DNA of 57,859 nt from Acidimicrobiaceae bacterium (GTDB taxonomy: Bacteria; Actinomycetota; Acidimicrobiia; Acidimicrobiales; Bog-793). The notes under the pieces were generated by a model. That model was not told the origin of the DNA. It saw only the letters and a list, made by a program, of their open reading frames with translations, and made no database searches. Positions within the stretch are counted from its first letter, which is position 1. Every line of letters starts with the position of its first letter. Shown in pieces: positions 7,586 through 16,187 of this stretch. Both the position numbers and the translations under genes were made by a program. The stretch covers positions 1 through 57,859 of the forward strand of contig PLKG01000045.1 in NCBI GenBank assembly GCA_003140595.1, read 5' to 3'.

Positions 7586-7704
7586 TGATGAAGACTCTTG
7601 GAGGGATGTGCAGCGATAGTGACGGCGCAAGCACTGACCCGCTCAAAGGCGCCGTGCCCTGTTGCAGACGCGAAATGACGTACACGCAGGAGGTAGCATC
7701 GTGA
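7585..7704 (+). CDS. 39-residue ORF linking the repeat gene to DUF354
   Basis: ATG 7585 overlaps the preceding stop (TGATG), and its own stop TGA 7702 overlaps the GTG start of the next gene. The product has three cysteines (MCSDS, CCRRE) and no known motif. The double overlap argues for translation, but the length and composition leave doubt. It could just be leader sequence for the downstream gene. Confidence 0.35.
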   Translation: MMKTLGGMCSDSDGASTDPLKGAVPCCRREMTYTQEVAS

Positions 7705-8801
7705 AAATTGCCGTTTTTGTCAATACGCCAGCTCAGGTGCATTTCTACAAGAACATCGTGGCCGCGCTTGAGGGTGACGGCAATCAGGTCTTCGTACTCG
7801 CTCGTGATTACGGAGAGACCATAGACCTGCTAAACGAGCTCGACATTCCTTTTTTCCTTTTCTCGAGTCAGCCCGACTTGAAGTGTGGACATAACACATC
7901 ACTTCCGCACGATGTGGTCAATGCCTTTCGATATCTCAAGGGGAAGAAGATTGACTTGACCACGGGCTGGGGTACCTATTCGACCTTCACTGCGCGTTTG
8001 CTCAAGGTTCCCGATATCACGTTTAATGACGGCGAGTGCACGATCGACGCTGCGCGTTACGCGATGCTCAAACTCACGTATCAGTTTACTGATGTTTTTG
8101 TAACGCCGTCATCATTCAAACAGGAGCTAGGCTCAAAGCACCTGAAAGTAGAGAGTTACAAGGAGCTCGCGTACCTACACCCCAACTATTACACGCCTGA
8201 TCCTTCCGTTTTTGATCTCTTAGGTATCTCAAGGAGTCACGACTACAGTGTCCTGCGGTTTAACGCGTTTGACTGCTCGCACGACCTCGGCGCGAGACTG
8301 ACTGACGCCGAAAAGATCGCTCTCGTGAGAGAGCTCAGCGCCTACGGAGAGGTATTCATTTCGTCAGAAACCGACGTTCCAAAGCAAATTAGAGAACACG
8401 TTCTCAACGTGCCGAATAGGCGAATACACGACGTGCTATACTATGCGTCGTTGTTCATCACCGATACGCACACTATGGCGACCGAAGCCGCACTTCTGGG
8501 CACGCCGACAATCCGGAGCAATGCCTTTGTATGTGACTGTGACACGGGCGTCTTCATCGAGCTTGAGCGCGAGTTTCAGCTGCTCTTAAACCTAAAGACC
8601 GCAGCCGAAGTCGCGGCTAAGGCGGAGCAGCTCATTCAGGATCCCCATACAAAGGAAAACTGGCAAAAGAAACGCGGTAGATTGCTAGAAAGAAAGCTCG
8701 ACATGGTGGCGCTGATGGTGTCGCTCATTGAAGGTTATCCTCCTAGTGTCGCCCGTTTGAACGCCGCCTCTGCTTATCGGGGGATCCCTTTGCTTGAATA
8801 A
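7701..8801 (+). CDS. DUF354-family glycosyltransferase-like protein
   Basis: A 366-residue protein of the DUF354 family, an archaeal and bacterial group with a GT-B-like double Rossmann fold related to UDP-sugar epimerases and glycosyltransferases. Seen are the N-terminal MKIAVFVNTPAQVHFYKNIV, TTGWGTYSTFTARLLKVPDI near residue 80, and the C-terminal HDVLYYASLFITDTHTMATE (about 247-266), a typical sugar-nucleotide-site segment, followed by LLGTPTIR. GTG 7701 is chosen because AGGAGGT lies eight bases upstream; that is the strongest Shine-Dalgarno in the region. Members are usually linked to surface polysaccharide or glycolipid synthesis. Here it sits among repeat-protein genes, so glycosylation of an envelope component is a reasonable inference. 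Confidence 0.8.
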   Translation: MKIAVFVNTPAQVHFYKNIVAALEGDGNQVFVLARDYGETIDLLNELDIPFFLFSSQPDLKCGHNTSLPHDVVNAFRYLKGKKIDLTTGWGTYSTFTARLLKVPDITFNDGECTIDAARYAMLKLTYQFTDVFVTPSSFKQELGSKHLKVESYKELAYLHPNYYTPDPSVFDLLGISRSHDYSVLRFNAFDCSHDLGARLTDAEKIALVRELSAYGEVFISSETDVPKQIREHVLNVPNRRIHDVLYYASLFITDTHTMATEAALLGTPTIRSNAFVCDCDTGVFIELEREFQLLLNLKTAAEVAAKAEQLIQDPHTKENWQKKRGRLLERKLDMVALMVSLIEGYPPSVARLNAASAYRGIPLLE

Positions 8802-8824
8802 CGTGTGTAATAGGTTGTGATACG

Positions 8825-8944
8825 ATGCTCTTGGAAGTACTAAACGGCATACCGTCTGATGCCAAAGCAGAACTCCTGATAATCGGTCTATTCCTCCTTT
8901 GCATCGGGGCAGCCGTGTATATGTGGCGGACAGGCAGTGAATGA
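8825..8944 (+). CDS. 39-residue single-pass membrane microprotein
   Basis: ATG 8825 lies 23 bases after the DUF354 stop. The product has a polar N-terminus (LNGIPSDAKAE), one hydrophobic helix (LLIIGLFLLCIGAAVYMW), and a short basic/polar tail. The composition is convincingly membrane-like for such a short frame. It is the last gene of the forward cluster. Function unknown. Confidence 0.5.
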   Translation: MLLEVLNGIPSDAKAELLIIGLFLLCIGAAVYMWRTGSE

Positions 8945-9309
8945 CAGAGCGATCTCAGCTCTCTCTCCGGTGTGTGGCGGGGTACCCGTTGTTTGTCTGA
9001 GCAGACGTCACCACTCGCGGTGACTAGCGAGACTCCTCATTCTTTCGTTTCGTCTCCAGTTGTTCCGACATTCAACGAAGCGCCGGTGACCGCCAAGAAA
9101 TAGCTAACCTAGTCTAACTGGATCACCCGACTTATCTCTATGAACATTGGGGTGGATTCGGCCTCAACTGACGGCGCGACTGACGCCGTAACGACATATT
9201 AAATGCAAGCGGGCGAAGAAACCCGCCCGTTCGATTCGTGATTGAGGGGGCGCGTGGGGACAAGGCGGGCCCTGTTAACCTCGCTAAGAAGTGCGCTTGG
9301 TGCTGCAGC
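8945..9309. other. Intergenic stretch between convergent clusters, with a hairpin
   Basis: No gene is seen. GCGGGCGAAGAAACCCGC around 9209-9226 can form a 5-base-pair hairpin with an A-rich loop between the forward cluster and the reverse repeat-protein pair. It could serve as a bidirectional terminator, though it lacks a long T tract. Confidence 0.35.
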
Positions 9310-10188
9310 TCAGCTCGTGATGGTGCGTGAGTGTTTGTATCTCATGTAAACGAGGACGATAATAGAAACAACCACCATCAGGACAAAAAGAGTAGTCAAG
9401 ACTGCCGATGGGAGGGCGAGGAAATTCAAGGGTGAGAAATCGGTTTGCTTACTCACTGCCGGAACCAGGAGACCCAAAATGCCAACAATGAGCAGCATGT
9501 AGAGAATGACCGTCTCAATCATCGAGATAGCGTCCTGCGAGCTGTTTGCAAGTCTTGCAAGAACGGCGTCTTTCTCTTGGTAGATGAGTCCCAAAATGGC
9601 CACATCGCCTACGAGTGTTTCGCTGCTGGAGTTCTGCTGCTGAAATAGCAGGCCAGTGATGTTCGATCCCGTCAGGTGCTTGATACTCTCTCCCTCTGGT
9701 GCTTCATAGATGATGCCCGCAATGGACGCTCCGTTAAGAATCTTCATGTCGACTCTTGCTCCGGTCGTGAGCTGCTCCTCACCAGTGCTCTTGTCGCGAC
9801 AGATGATTCCAACAATCTGAGACCCGTTCAGGAGCCCTTGTAGAGGCGAGCGCGGAGTCACTCGCGCGGCATCGGCGTTTGCTGATTCGCGCGCTGCGTC
9901 ACGCCGAGCTTGCTCCCTGTTCTGAAATATCACGCCTTTTATTTTCGCACTTCTGAGGATTCGGTCATCGACACTGGTCTCGTGTCGGTACACGATCCCC
10001 GTAACCCGCGATCCGCTGACGAGCTTGTCTTCTATTGAGTTCTCTTCGCAGTAAGTGAAACCGCTGATCGGTACTCCGTCGAACAACTTGACGCCAATCG
10101 CAAGCCCGCCTAAAAGCTGTGTATCCGTCGAACCCTTGTGTTGGTAGAGGACTCCGGTGATTACAGACGAATCTTCTGGAAGTTTCAT
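9310..10188 (-). CDS. 21/31-residue repeat protein with C-terminal membrane hairpin (pair B)
   Basis: A 292-residue homologue of the protein at 6208-7023. Repeat glycines fall at residues 12, 43, 64, 85, 127, 158, 179 and 200, giving spacings 31-21-21-42-31-21-21. This is the pair A pattern except that the third 21 is exactly doubled by an Arg/Ala-rich insert (about 93-113). Example units are TGVLYQHKGS, TGIVYRHETS and TGLLFQQQNS. The C-terminus has two helices, VILYMLLIVGILGLLVPAV and LFVLMVVVSIIVLVYMRY, alignable with those of pair A (both end with a VY(L/M)RY(H/K)HS motif). It overlaps the upstream gene by four bases (ATGA), so the two are translationally coupled. Function unknown. Confidence 0.75.
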   Translation of the reverse strand: MKLPEDSSVITGVLYQHKGSTDTQLLGGLAIGVKLFDGVPISGFTYCEENSIEDKLVSGSRVTGIVYRHETSVDDRILRSAKIKGVIFQNREQARRDAARESANADAARVTPRSPLQGLLNGSQIVGIICRDKSTGEEQLTTGARVDMKILNGASIAGIIYEAPEGESIKHLTGSNITGLLFQQQNSSSETLVGDVAILGLIYQEKDAVLARLANSSQDAISMIETVILYMLLIVGILGLLVPAVSKQTDFSPLNFLALPSAVLTTLFVLMVVVSIIVLVYMRYKHSRTITS

Positions 10189-10649
10189 TGGCTCAGGGCC
10201 TCATCACGATAAAGAAAACCTACAAGCTGTCCGGCTGCCGTCGAAAGATCGCTCACGTCGTTCAAAAGCTTGACATCAGCTCCACCTTGCTGCTGATAAA
10301 GGAGGCCCTTGACCGCTTGTCCGCTGACGAGTTTCAGCGCCGTATGCGCTACGCGCAAGAGCTTGAGCCCGGGCACGCTCGTTTCCTGATACAGCACGCC
10401 GACGATCTTTGACCCCGCCAAGAGTTGCACGTCGGCTGCCGTTTGATCTCGGTAGAGCACGCCGGTAGCCGTCGCGTCGCGCAGGGTATTCACGTCGAAT
10501 TTTGAAGCGCTTACGAGCTTGACTTCGTCTAATTCTTTTTCAAGATAGGTGATACCCGTAATCTGTGATCCGCCTAGTAACTCCAGTTCATCGTTTTCGC
10601 GCCCCTGATAAAGTACGCCTACGACCTTCGTCGAACTTCGCCATCTCAT
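10185..10649 (-). CDS. Soluble 21/31-residue repeat protein (pair B)
   Basis: A 154-residue protein of the same repeat family without membrane helices. Repeat glycines fall at residues 11, 32, 63, 84, 115 and 144, giving spacings 21-31-21-31-29. The order differs from the other three, and the last unit is irregular. Units include VGVLYQGREND, TGVLYRDQTAAD and KGLLYQQQGGAD, with the long-unit insert seen as ALKLVSGQAV. It is translationally coupled to the membrane-anchored partner downstream. In pair A the anchored gene is first; here the soluble one is first. Confidence 0.75.
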   Translation of the reverse strand: MRWRSSTKVVGVLYQGRENDELELLGGSQITGITYLEKELDEVKLVSASKFDVNTLRDATATGVLYRDQTAADVQLLAGSKIVGVLYQETSVPGLKLLRVAHTALKLVSGQAVKGLLYQQQGGADVKLLNDVSDLSTAAGQLVGFLYRDEALSQ

Positions 10650-10694
10650 GCCATTAGACCATTTTGCGTCGCTGCTGCAATCAAAGCTCTCTTA

Positions 10695-10796
10695 TTATTT
10701 ATTCCTAGCTAAAAAGTGCGCTTTTTGCGAAATCCATCCCTCAGCCCCTACCGTACAAAAAATCAGCACGCTCAGAAGTCCCCAGCTAAGCGCCAT
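10695..10796 (-). CDS. Possible 33-residue hydrophobic microprotein
   Basis: ATG 10796 to TAA 10695 encodes MALSWGLLSVLIFCTVGAEG and 13 more residues: a hydrophobic N-terminus with a polar tail, like a signal or single helix. It lies 45 bases upstream of pair B on the same strand. Just upstream on the same strand (about 10,800-10,900), a start-less frame reads RIVFINAVGFTMFITFDIVF and could be another membrane segment or a remnant. Both are short and uncertain. Confidence 0.25.
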   Translation of the reverse strand: MALSWGLLSVLIFCTVGAEGWISQKAHFLARNK

Positions 10797-11099
10797 CGTG
10801 TGGCCCACCCGACGCTTCCTAACGACACCATAAAAACAATGTCGAACGTGATGAACATGGTAAAGCCAACGGCATTGATGAAGACAATGCGTTGTTCAAT
10901 TCGCCCGTTGAAAGCAGTTTCAAAGCATAAGCTGAGGTCTAGAACTTGGATTCATCGCAGCGCGTTGAATTTGCTGGAGATTTGTGCCGGACTTTCGGAC
11001 AGAATCTAACACAAAGTATCCATGCGCGTCTGCGTGTCTCGGAGCTGGGTCGGCGGTTCAGTTAGCTGGCTCTGCTGGTCAGTTTTGGGCGTCAAGAGC
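10797..11099. other. Intergenic stretch without a clear gene
   Basis: Apart from the start-less hydrophobic frame near 10,800-10,920 on the minus strand, nothing recognisable is seen between pair B and the end of fprA. The promoter of pair B should lie here or just downstream, but I cannot pick a convincing TATA box. Confidence 0.3.
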
Positions 11100-12326
11100 T
11101 TAGGCGCTCATCACTATCCGAGAAGCGAGTTGTTTACCTATCTCATAGTAGTGGACTAGCTCGTTTTCTGAAGGCACGTAATACACTTCTAAGTCCTGGA
11201 GCACTTCAAATCCGCACGCAGCGATGGCGTCAGCAAGCTTCTTGGAAGCGCCGCCTCGCCACCCCATAGAGCCGAAGGTAATTGCGAGCTTTTTCTCTCC
11301 CGTTTTGTCAAACCTGAGCCCTTTAAGATAGTAGACTAGGTCCCCAATGCTCGGGAAGGGTTCGTTGTGCATCGTCGGAACGCCAAATAGGACGAGTTTA
11401 CTATCTAGGATATCCGTTACAATCCCGCTTCTCTCGTCAGCGTGCAGGAAATACATCGCGACGTCGACGCCGCCGGCGATTAGCCCCTCGGCGAGGGCAT
11501 GGGCCACCTTTTGTGTGGAGTAATGCATCGTGTCGTAAACGATCGTGGCCTTGCTCTTTGACGTTCCAGTTGCCCAGGCCGCATAAGCTTCGATAATCTT
11601 GTTTGGGTCGGTCCAGATTTGCCCGTGAGCAGGGGCTATCATCCGTATTTTTTCGAGTAACCCGAGAGTAGCGACTTCGTCGAGTTTTTTGAGCACAAGC
11701 TGGGACAGCGGCGTAATAAGGTTGGCATAAAACTTTTGTGCGGCTTGCATAAGCACGTATTCTGGGACGTCGGAGTCGTATCGTCGCGCCAAGCAGAGGT
11801 GCTGGCCAAAAGCGTCGTTTGAAAATAGTATGCCGTCCTCGTTCAGAAAGGTGAACATGCTGTCCGGCCAATGCAGCAGCGGCGCCTCGAGGAAGGTACA
11901 CGTTTTGGCGCCGAGCGCAATCTCACTGCCGGTCTTGACGGTCGTGAACTGGATCTGGTCGAGTGCCGGATAAAGCCTTTTCAGTCCCTTCGCGGCAGTT
12001 TCGGTGCAGTAAATGGGCGCAGTCGGAAACTTGTGGTGGATCTCAGTCAACGCCCCGCTGTGATCGAGCTCGATATGGTTCTGAATGACCACGTCGAGTG
12101 AGACTGGTCGCCCCTCCTTTTCGCACGCATCTCGAATCCGTGCCCACATCTGCGCTGATGTGCCTGGGTACGTGTTGTCTATAAGGGCCGTGCGATCCTC
12201 ACCGAAGACGAGATACGCGTTGTACGTCGTGCCGTGCAGCGTATAGCCGTGATATGCTCGTATGTCCCAGTCCAATACGCCTACCCAGTAGACGTTATCC
12301 GCAATTTGAGCAGCATCAGCTTTCAT
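11100..12326 (-). CDS. fprA: FprA-type flavodiiron protein
   Basis: A 408-residue type A flavoprotein. The N-terminal metallo-beta-lactamase domain keeps the diiron ligands: HIELDH (HxExDH, about 80-85), [12 protein letters not shown] and APAHGQIW. The C-terminal flavodoxin domain (about 255-400) has the FMN loop YDTMHYSTQ and later FGSMGWRGG. Methanogen members are F420H2 oxidases that reduce O2 to water, protecting anaerobes; others reduce NO. The start at 12326 ([14 protein letters not shown]) has GCAGGT upstream; the longer frame to 12383 adds an atypical tail. It is divergent from purA. Confidence 0.9.
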   Translation of the reverse strand: MKADAAQIADNVYWVGVLDWDIRAYHGYTLHGTTYNAYLVFGEDRTALIDNTYPGTSAQMWARIRDACEKEGRPVSLDVVIQNHIELDHSGALTEIHHKFPTAPIYCTETAAKGLKRLYPALDQIQFTTVKTGSEIALGAKTCTFLEAPLLHWPDSMFTFLNEDGILFSNDAFGQHLCLARRYDSDVPEYVLMQAAQKFYANLITPLSQLVLKKLDEVATLGLLEKIRMIAPAHGQIWTDPNKIIEAYAAWATGTSKSKATIVYDTMHYSTQKVAHALAEGLIAGGVDVAMYFLHADERSGIVTDILDSKLVLFGVPTMHNEPFPSIGDLVYYLKGLRFDKTGEKKLAITFGSMGWRGGASKKLADAIAACGFEVLQDLEVYYVPSENELVHYYEIGKQLASRIVMSA

Positions 12327-12473
12327 GTTGTTACCTGCCACAATCAATATGAAATGCTCCGTTATTAGTGCTTCGCTGCGCATTTGCGAATCAATGCGAG
12401 GAAGTCGGGCGCAAAAGCATGTTTTTTTATATTGCGAGCCAATACTGTTGACAGCATACCTGTGATGTCTGAG

Positions 12474-12482
12474 ATATTTAAA
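12474..12482 (+). promoter_or_regulatory. TATA box of purA
   Basis: ATATTTAAA lies 48 bases before the purA ATG, placing transcription start near 12,507. A GC hairpin (CGCGATAGCGCG) follows at about 12,485-12,496. Motif and spacing fit an archaeal promoter; the hairpin's role is unknown. Confidence 0.5.
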
Positions 12483-12529
12483 GCGCGATAGCGCGAATAA
12501 AGTCCTTTTATCGATTTGAGGTGCTGGGC

Positions 12530-13552
12530 ATGGGGACCACCATAATCGTCGGCGGCTTCTTTGGAGACGAAGGAAAAGGCAAGATCGTCGCGCACGTCGC
12601 GTTTGCTGACAAGCCCGCGATTATTGCCCGCGGCGGAATTGGCCCCAATGCAGGCCACACAATCGAGGTAGGTGGACGAAAGTTCGGTGTGCGCATGATA
12701 CCCTCCGGCTTCATTTATCCGGACGCGCGACTGCTCATCGGCGCAGGCGTACTTGTTGATCCACGCGTGCTCCTTAGCGAAGCGGGAGCGCTCAAGGTGA
12801 TAGATCGAGTTGGTGTGGATTATCGCTGCGCGATAATCGAAACAAAACACATCGAAACAGATAAGCAGGATCCGTACCTTTCGCAAACGATCGGGTCAAC
12901 CGGAACTGGCTGTGGCCCGGCTGCAGCTGATCGAGCAAAAAGGACAACAACACAAGCACGAGAGGTAGCTGAACTCTCGCCTTTTTTGACGGATACAGCG
13001 GCTGAAGTAAACGAGGCGCTTGAGGCGGCGAAAAATGTGATTTTAGAGGGTTCGCAGGGATTTGGAATCTCTCTTTTCTACGGGACGTTCCCCTATGTAA
13101 CATCAAAAGATACGACAGCCTCTCAAATTGCAGCCGATGTCGGCGTCGGACCGACGCGTATAACCGAGACAATCGTGGTCTTCAAGACATTTCCGACACG
13201 CGTCGGAGCGGGGCCCTTTGAAACACAAATGAGCGAAGACGAGGCAAAAAAGTTAGACATTGAGGAATTTGGTACCGTTACCGGCCGGCAACGGCGCATC
13301 GGCTGGTGGGATCCCACCATGGCAAAATACTCTGCTATGATAAACGGCGCCACGCAGGTGGCGATAACCGGGCTGGACAAGCTTGATCCATCCGTTAAGG
13401 GCGCGAACCAGTACGATGAGTTGTCCACAAAAGTAAAGACGTTCCTCCGCGAAGCTGAAACGGCAGTAGGCGTTCCGTTTACACTGCTTTCGACTGGACC
13501 AGAGCTAAAAGAGATAGTTGATTTAAGAGAGGAGAAACTCGAACACGCATGA
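12530..13552 (+). CDS. purA: Adenylosuccinate synthetase, archaeal short form
   Basis: A 340-residue enzyme that condenses IMP and aspartate with GTP to adenylosuccinate, the first committed AMP step. The N-terminal GTP loop [11 protein letters not shown] (residues 8-18), [10 protein letters not shown] (36-45), [10 protein letters not shown] (about 122) and ILEGSQGFG are present. The length matches archaeal enzymes (about 340), roughly 90 residues shorter than most bacterial PurA. ATG 12530 follows GAGGTG at good spacing. It starts a forward block with a Trm112-like gene, a membrane protein, pyrG and guaA. Confidence 0.95.
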   Translation: MGTTIIVGGFFGDEGKGKIVAHVAFADKPAIIARGGIGPNAGHTIEVGGRKFGVRMIPSGFIYPDARLLIGAGVLVDPRVLLSEAGALKVIDRVGVDYRCAIIETKHIETDKQDPYLSQTIGSTGTGCGPAAADRAKRTTTQAREVAELSPFLTDTAAEVNEALEAAKNVILEGSQGFGISLFYGTFPYVTSKDTTASQIAADVGVGPTRITETIVVFKTFPTRVGAGPFETQMSEDEAKKLDIEEFGTVTGRQRRIGWWDPTMAKYSAMINGATQVAITGLDKLDPSVKGANQYDELSTKVKTFLREAETAVGVPFTLLSTGPELKEIVDLREEKLEHA

Positions 13553-13580
13553 TTATACGCCGCCTTAGTAAGCGACTGAC

Positions 13581-13760
13581 ATGAAACGGGAGTTACTGAA
13601 AATATTGTGTTGTCCTGTCTGCAAAGGCACGCTCGTCCTCGAGGTCGAGAGCGAAGAGGCGGGAGAGATTATTAAAGGCACGCTCTATTGCAAGGCTTGC
13701 GGTGTGTACTATCCTATAGATGAGCGAATCCCTAACTTACTTCCGCCTGAAATGAGGTAA
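13581..13760 (+). CDS. Trm112-like zinc-ribbon protein
   Basis: A 59-residue protein reading MKRELLKILCCPVCKGTLVL with a second pair YCKACG at residues 36-41, then YYPIDERIPNLLP. This is the Trm112/YcaR family signature (CPxCxGxL, then CxxC and YPIxDGIPxLLP). Archaeal Trm112 binds and activates several tRNA, rRNA or release-factor methyltransferases. It lies 28 bases after purA and four bases before the next gene. Confidence 0.85.
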   Translation: MKRELLKILCCPVCKGTLVLEVESEEAGEIIKGTLYCKACGVYYPIDERIPNLLPPEMR

Positions 13761-13763
13761 ATT

Positions 13764-14396
13764 ATGCAGAGCGTGTTTATAAACCGGAAGGGACTGCAAT
13801 CTATCGAAATCGAGGAACCACTAATTCGGCTTCCGCTTAGGCCAGGCGGCAAGGCGACTCTCGATATCGATGTGGTCAATTACGAAGCTCCGACCCATAT
13901 TTACCTCTCATCGCGTGGAGCGATCAAAGACAAAGTAACATTTAACCGCAATAACCCGTACGTCGATGGCGAAGAACTGCTTACCATCACCGTCGCAAAT
14001 CCCCCCGGTCAGCAGGAGCTTTATGAGGGTCAGGTCAGCATATCAACTGGGTACGGTTCACGGGAGGAGAGCTTCATTCTGCAAATCGGACAACTCGAAA
14101 ACGAGCCCCCACCTGACGCTATTGAGGTCGATGAGGCCCTCTCGCGCATGGATTATCGGAGCAAGGCGCGTCCCACTAGAGTTTTGCAACCTTCAATGCA
14201 GCTTCAGTTGCCGCATCTTCATGTAGACGCAACGAGAATCAGAAGAATGAGAAATCTTCCCTACATTCTCCTTGCTATTGGTGTGATCATTGCGCTGATA
14301 TTGTTAGCCGCAGGCGGCATCAGCTACGGCGTGGCGATCCTTGGCTTTATCGTCGTGGTTGTTTTGGCGTACTACACGTGGAGATTATTAGACTGA
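13764..14396 (+). CDS. Archaeal membrane protein, DUF7524-like
   Basis: A 210-residue protein. About 110 N-terminal residues form a beta-rich domain that looks immunoglobulin-like (LPLRPGGKATLDIDVVNYEA, then VTIANPP-like turns). A polar linker follows (about 115-165), then two membrane helices at the C-terminus (LPYILLAIGVIIALILLAAG and AILGFIVVVVLAYY). I believe this matches the archaeal DUF7524 group, but without a search this is tentative. The four-base gap to the Trm112-like gene suggests an operon. The role is unknown, perhaps in the envelope. Confidence 0.65.
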   Translation: MQSVFINRKGLQSIEIEEPLIRLPLRPGGKATLDIDVVNYEAPTHIYLSSRGAIKDKVTFNRNNPYVDGEELLTITVANPPGQQELYEGQVSISTGYGSREESFILQIGQLENEPPPDAIEVDEALSRMDYRSKARPTRVLQPSMQLQLPHLHVDATRIRRMRNLPYILLAIGVIIALILLAAGGISYGVAILGFIVVVVLAYYTWRLLD

Positions 14397-14509
14397 AAGG
14401 CGCAAACGGAGGCCACGTTACGCTGCGCCTCCAATGCGCGTGCAGTTATTGTGTTATTTGCTGTTGTCGGGAAAGGCATTCTGAAATCAGGCCGCGCCTT
14501 AGTCTGGAG

Positions 14510-14517
14510 TATAAATA
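14510..14517 (+). promoter_or_regulatory. TATA box of pyrG
   Basis: TATAAATA lies 68 bases before the pyrG ATG, a near-consensus archaeal TATA box. Transcription should start near 14,540. It implies a separate promoter for pyrG-guaA within the block. Confidence 0.5.
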
Positions 14518-14577
14518 GCTTTTCGGCAGCGTATTAGAACGATAACATCGTCATTGGCATTGTGGAGAGGTAGAAGG

Positions 14578-16137
14578 ATGCGATACGTCGTCGTCACTGG
14601 TGGGGTCATGAGTGGCCTCGGTAAGGGCATCACAGCTGCCTCAGCTGGCAGACTTCTGATCAACCGCGGACACAACGTAACGGCGATCAAGATTGACCCA
14701 TACATAAATATCGACGCCGGAACTATGAATCCTTTCCAACACGGAGAGGTATTCGTCCTCAAGGACGGAGCTGAAGTTGACCTCGATCTGGGAAACTACG
14801 AACGGTTCCTCGACGTTGAGCTCACAGGTGATCACAATATCACCACAGGTAAGATCTATAAGTCGGTCATCGAAAAAGAGCGGCGAGGGGACTATTTGGG
14901 AAAGACCGTTCAGATTATTCCTCACATAACTGATGAAATAAAGAACAGCATCAGGACCGTGGCCGACCAGGCCAGGGCTGATGTATGCGTCGTGGAGGTG
15001 GGCGGTACCGTCGGGGACATCGAGAGCATGCCATTCTTGGAAGCCGTGCGACAAATGCACGGCGAAGAAGATTACTTAGTCCTGCTCCACGTAACGCTCG
15101 TGCCGGAAGACATGACCGGCGATCACAAAACGAAGCCGACCCAGCACTCGGTAAAGAGCCTCAGAGAGCTCGGACTCAGTCCTGACGTGATAGTTGGCCG
15201 GGGTAAAACAGCACTGGGCAAAGACGCTCGCGCTAAGATCTCGCTCTTCTGCGACGTGCCACTAAACGCCGTCATCAGTGCGTATGACGTGCCTGACATC
15301 TACCAGGTGCCTTCGATGCTTGAGCTTGAGGGCTTAGGCGACTACCTCGTGGAGAAACTCTCGCTCGAAAGGAGAGCTGTTAGCCCCTGGGATGTGATGA
15401 AAAACCCACCTACTTCGCGATCAATTGCCATCGTCGGCAAATATATGTTTGAAGATGCGTACTTCAGCATCAAAGAGGCTATCAAGCACGCTGCAAGCGC
15501 TCTCGGAGGAGGCATCGACGTCAAGCTCGTTGATGCAGAAGACCCACACGCGCTGGAGACCCTGGCGGCAGTGCATGGTATTCTGGTCGCACACGGGTTT
15601 GGCCCGCGGGGAAGTGAGGGGAAGATAGAAGCTATTCGTTTCGCGCGTGAAAATGACGTCCCTTTCTTAGGAATCTGTTTTGGCTTCCAATTGGCCATCG
15701 TCGAGTTTTGCCGTAACGTTTTGGGGCTCGACGCAACGAGCGCTGAGCTGGATCCCACCGGCGTCCACGTCATCGATGTACTGCCCGAACAACTTGACGT
15801 CGATCACATGGGGGGCACCATGCGACTGGGCAACTACGAAATCGTTCTCTCGCCTGGGACGCGCGCGCATGCGATGTACAAAAGTGCGCTCGTGAACGAG
15901 CGGCACAGACATCGGTTCGAAGTGAATCCAGAGTACATCGAGCGCATTGAGCAAAAGGGCATGGTGTTTTCAGGGAAAGCTCGAGACGGCGTCCGAATGG
16001 AGATTGCAGAGATTCCGACGAAGAGATTCTTCTTGGGGACGCAGTTCCACCCGGAGTTTAAGTCACGGCCGGGCAGGCCGTCACCGCCGTTTCTTGAATT
16101 TGTGCGATCAGTACTCCGCATGAACACGAGCACATGA
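14578..16137 (+). CDS. pyrG: CTP synthase
   Basis: A 519-residue enzyme that aminates UTP to CTP using ATP and glutamine ammonia. The N-terminal synthase domain (1-270) shows [37 protein letters not shown] and [11 protein letters not shown]. The glutaminase domain (about 285-515) shows the nucleophile elbow GICFGFQ (Cys) and the His-Glu pair in [12 protein letters not shown]. The start has GGAGAGGT upstream. Full length for the family. It precedes guaA by 50 bases, and both are amidotransferase-linked nucleotide synthesis genes. Confidence 0.95.
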   Translation: MRYVVVTGGVMSGLGKGITAASAGRLLINRGHNVTAIKIDPYINIDAGTMNPFQHGEVFVLKDGAEVDLDLGNYERFLDVELTGDHNITTGKIYKSVIEKERRGDYLGKTVQIIPHITDEIKNSIRTVADQARADVCVVEVGGTVGDIESMPFLEAVRQMHGEEDYLVLLHVTLVPEDMTGDHKTKPTQHSVKSLRELGLSPDVIVGRGKTALGKDARAKISLFCDVPLNAVISAYDVPDIYQVPSMLELEGLGDYLVEKLSLERRAVSPWDVMKNPPTSRSIAIVGKYMFEDAYFSIKEAIKHAASALGGGIDVKLVDAEDPHALETLAAVHGILVAHGFGPRGSEGKIEAIRFARENDVPFLGICFGFQLAIVEFCRNVLGLDATSAELDPTGVHVIDVLPEQLDVDHMGGTMRLGNYEIVLSPGTRAHAMYKSALVNERHRHRFEVNPEYIERIEQKGMVFSGKARDGVRMEIAEIPTKRFFLGTQFHPEFKSRPGRPSPPFLEFVRSVLRMNTST

Positions 16138-16187
16138 TCACACATGACAGCGCGGCTGAACGTTGAACAGAAGAAACGATTGGGCTT

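Noticed and set aside
6208-10649. CRISPR array or DNA-level tandem repeats
   Set aside because: The periodicity exists at the protein level (21 or 31 residues). The nucleotide units are too diverged to be direct repeats, and there are no spacers.
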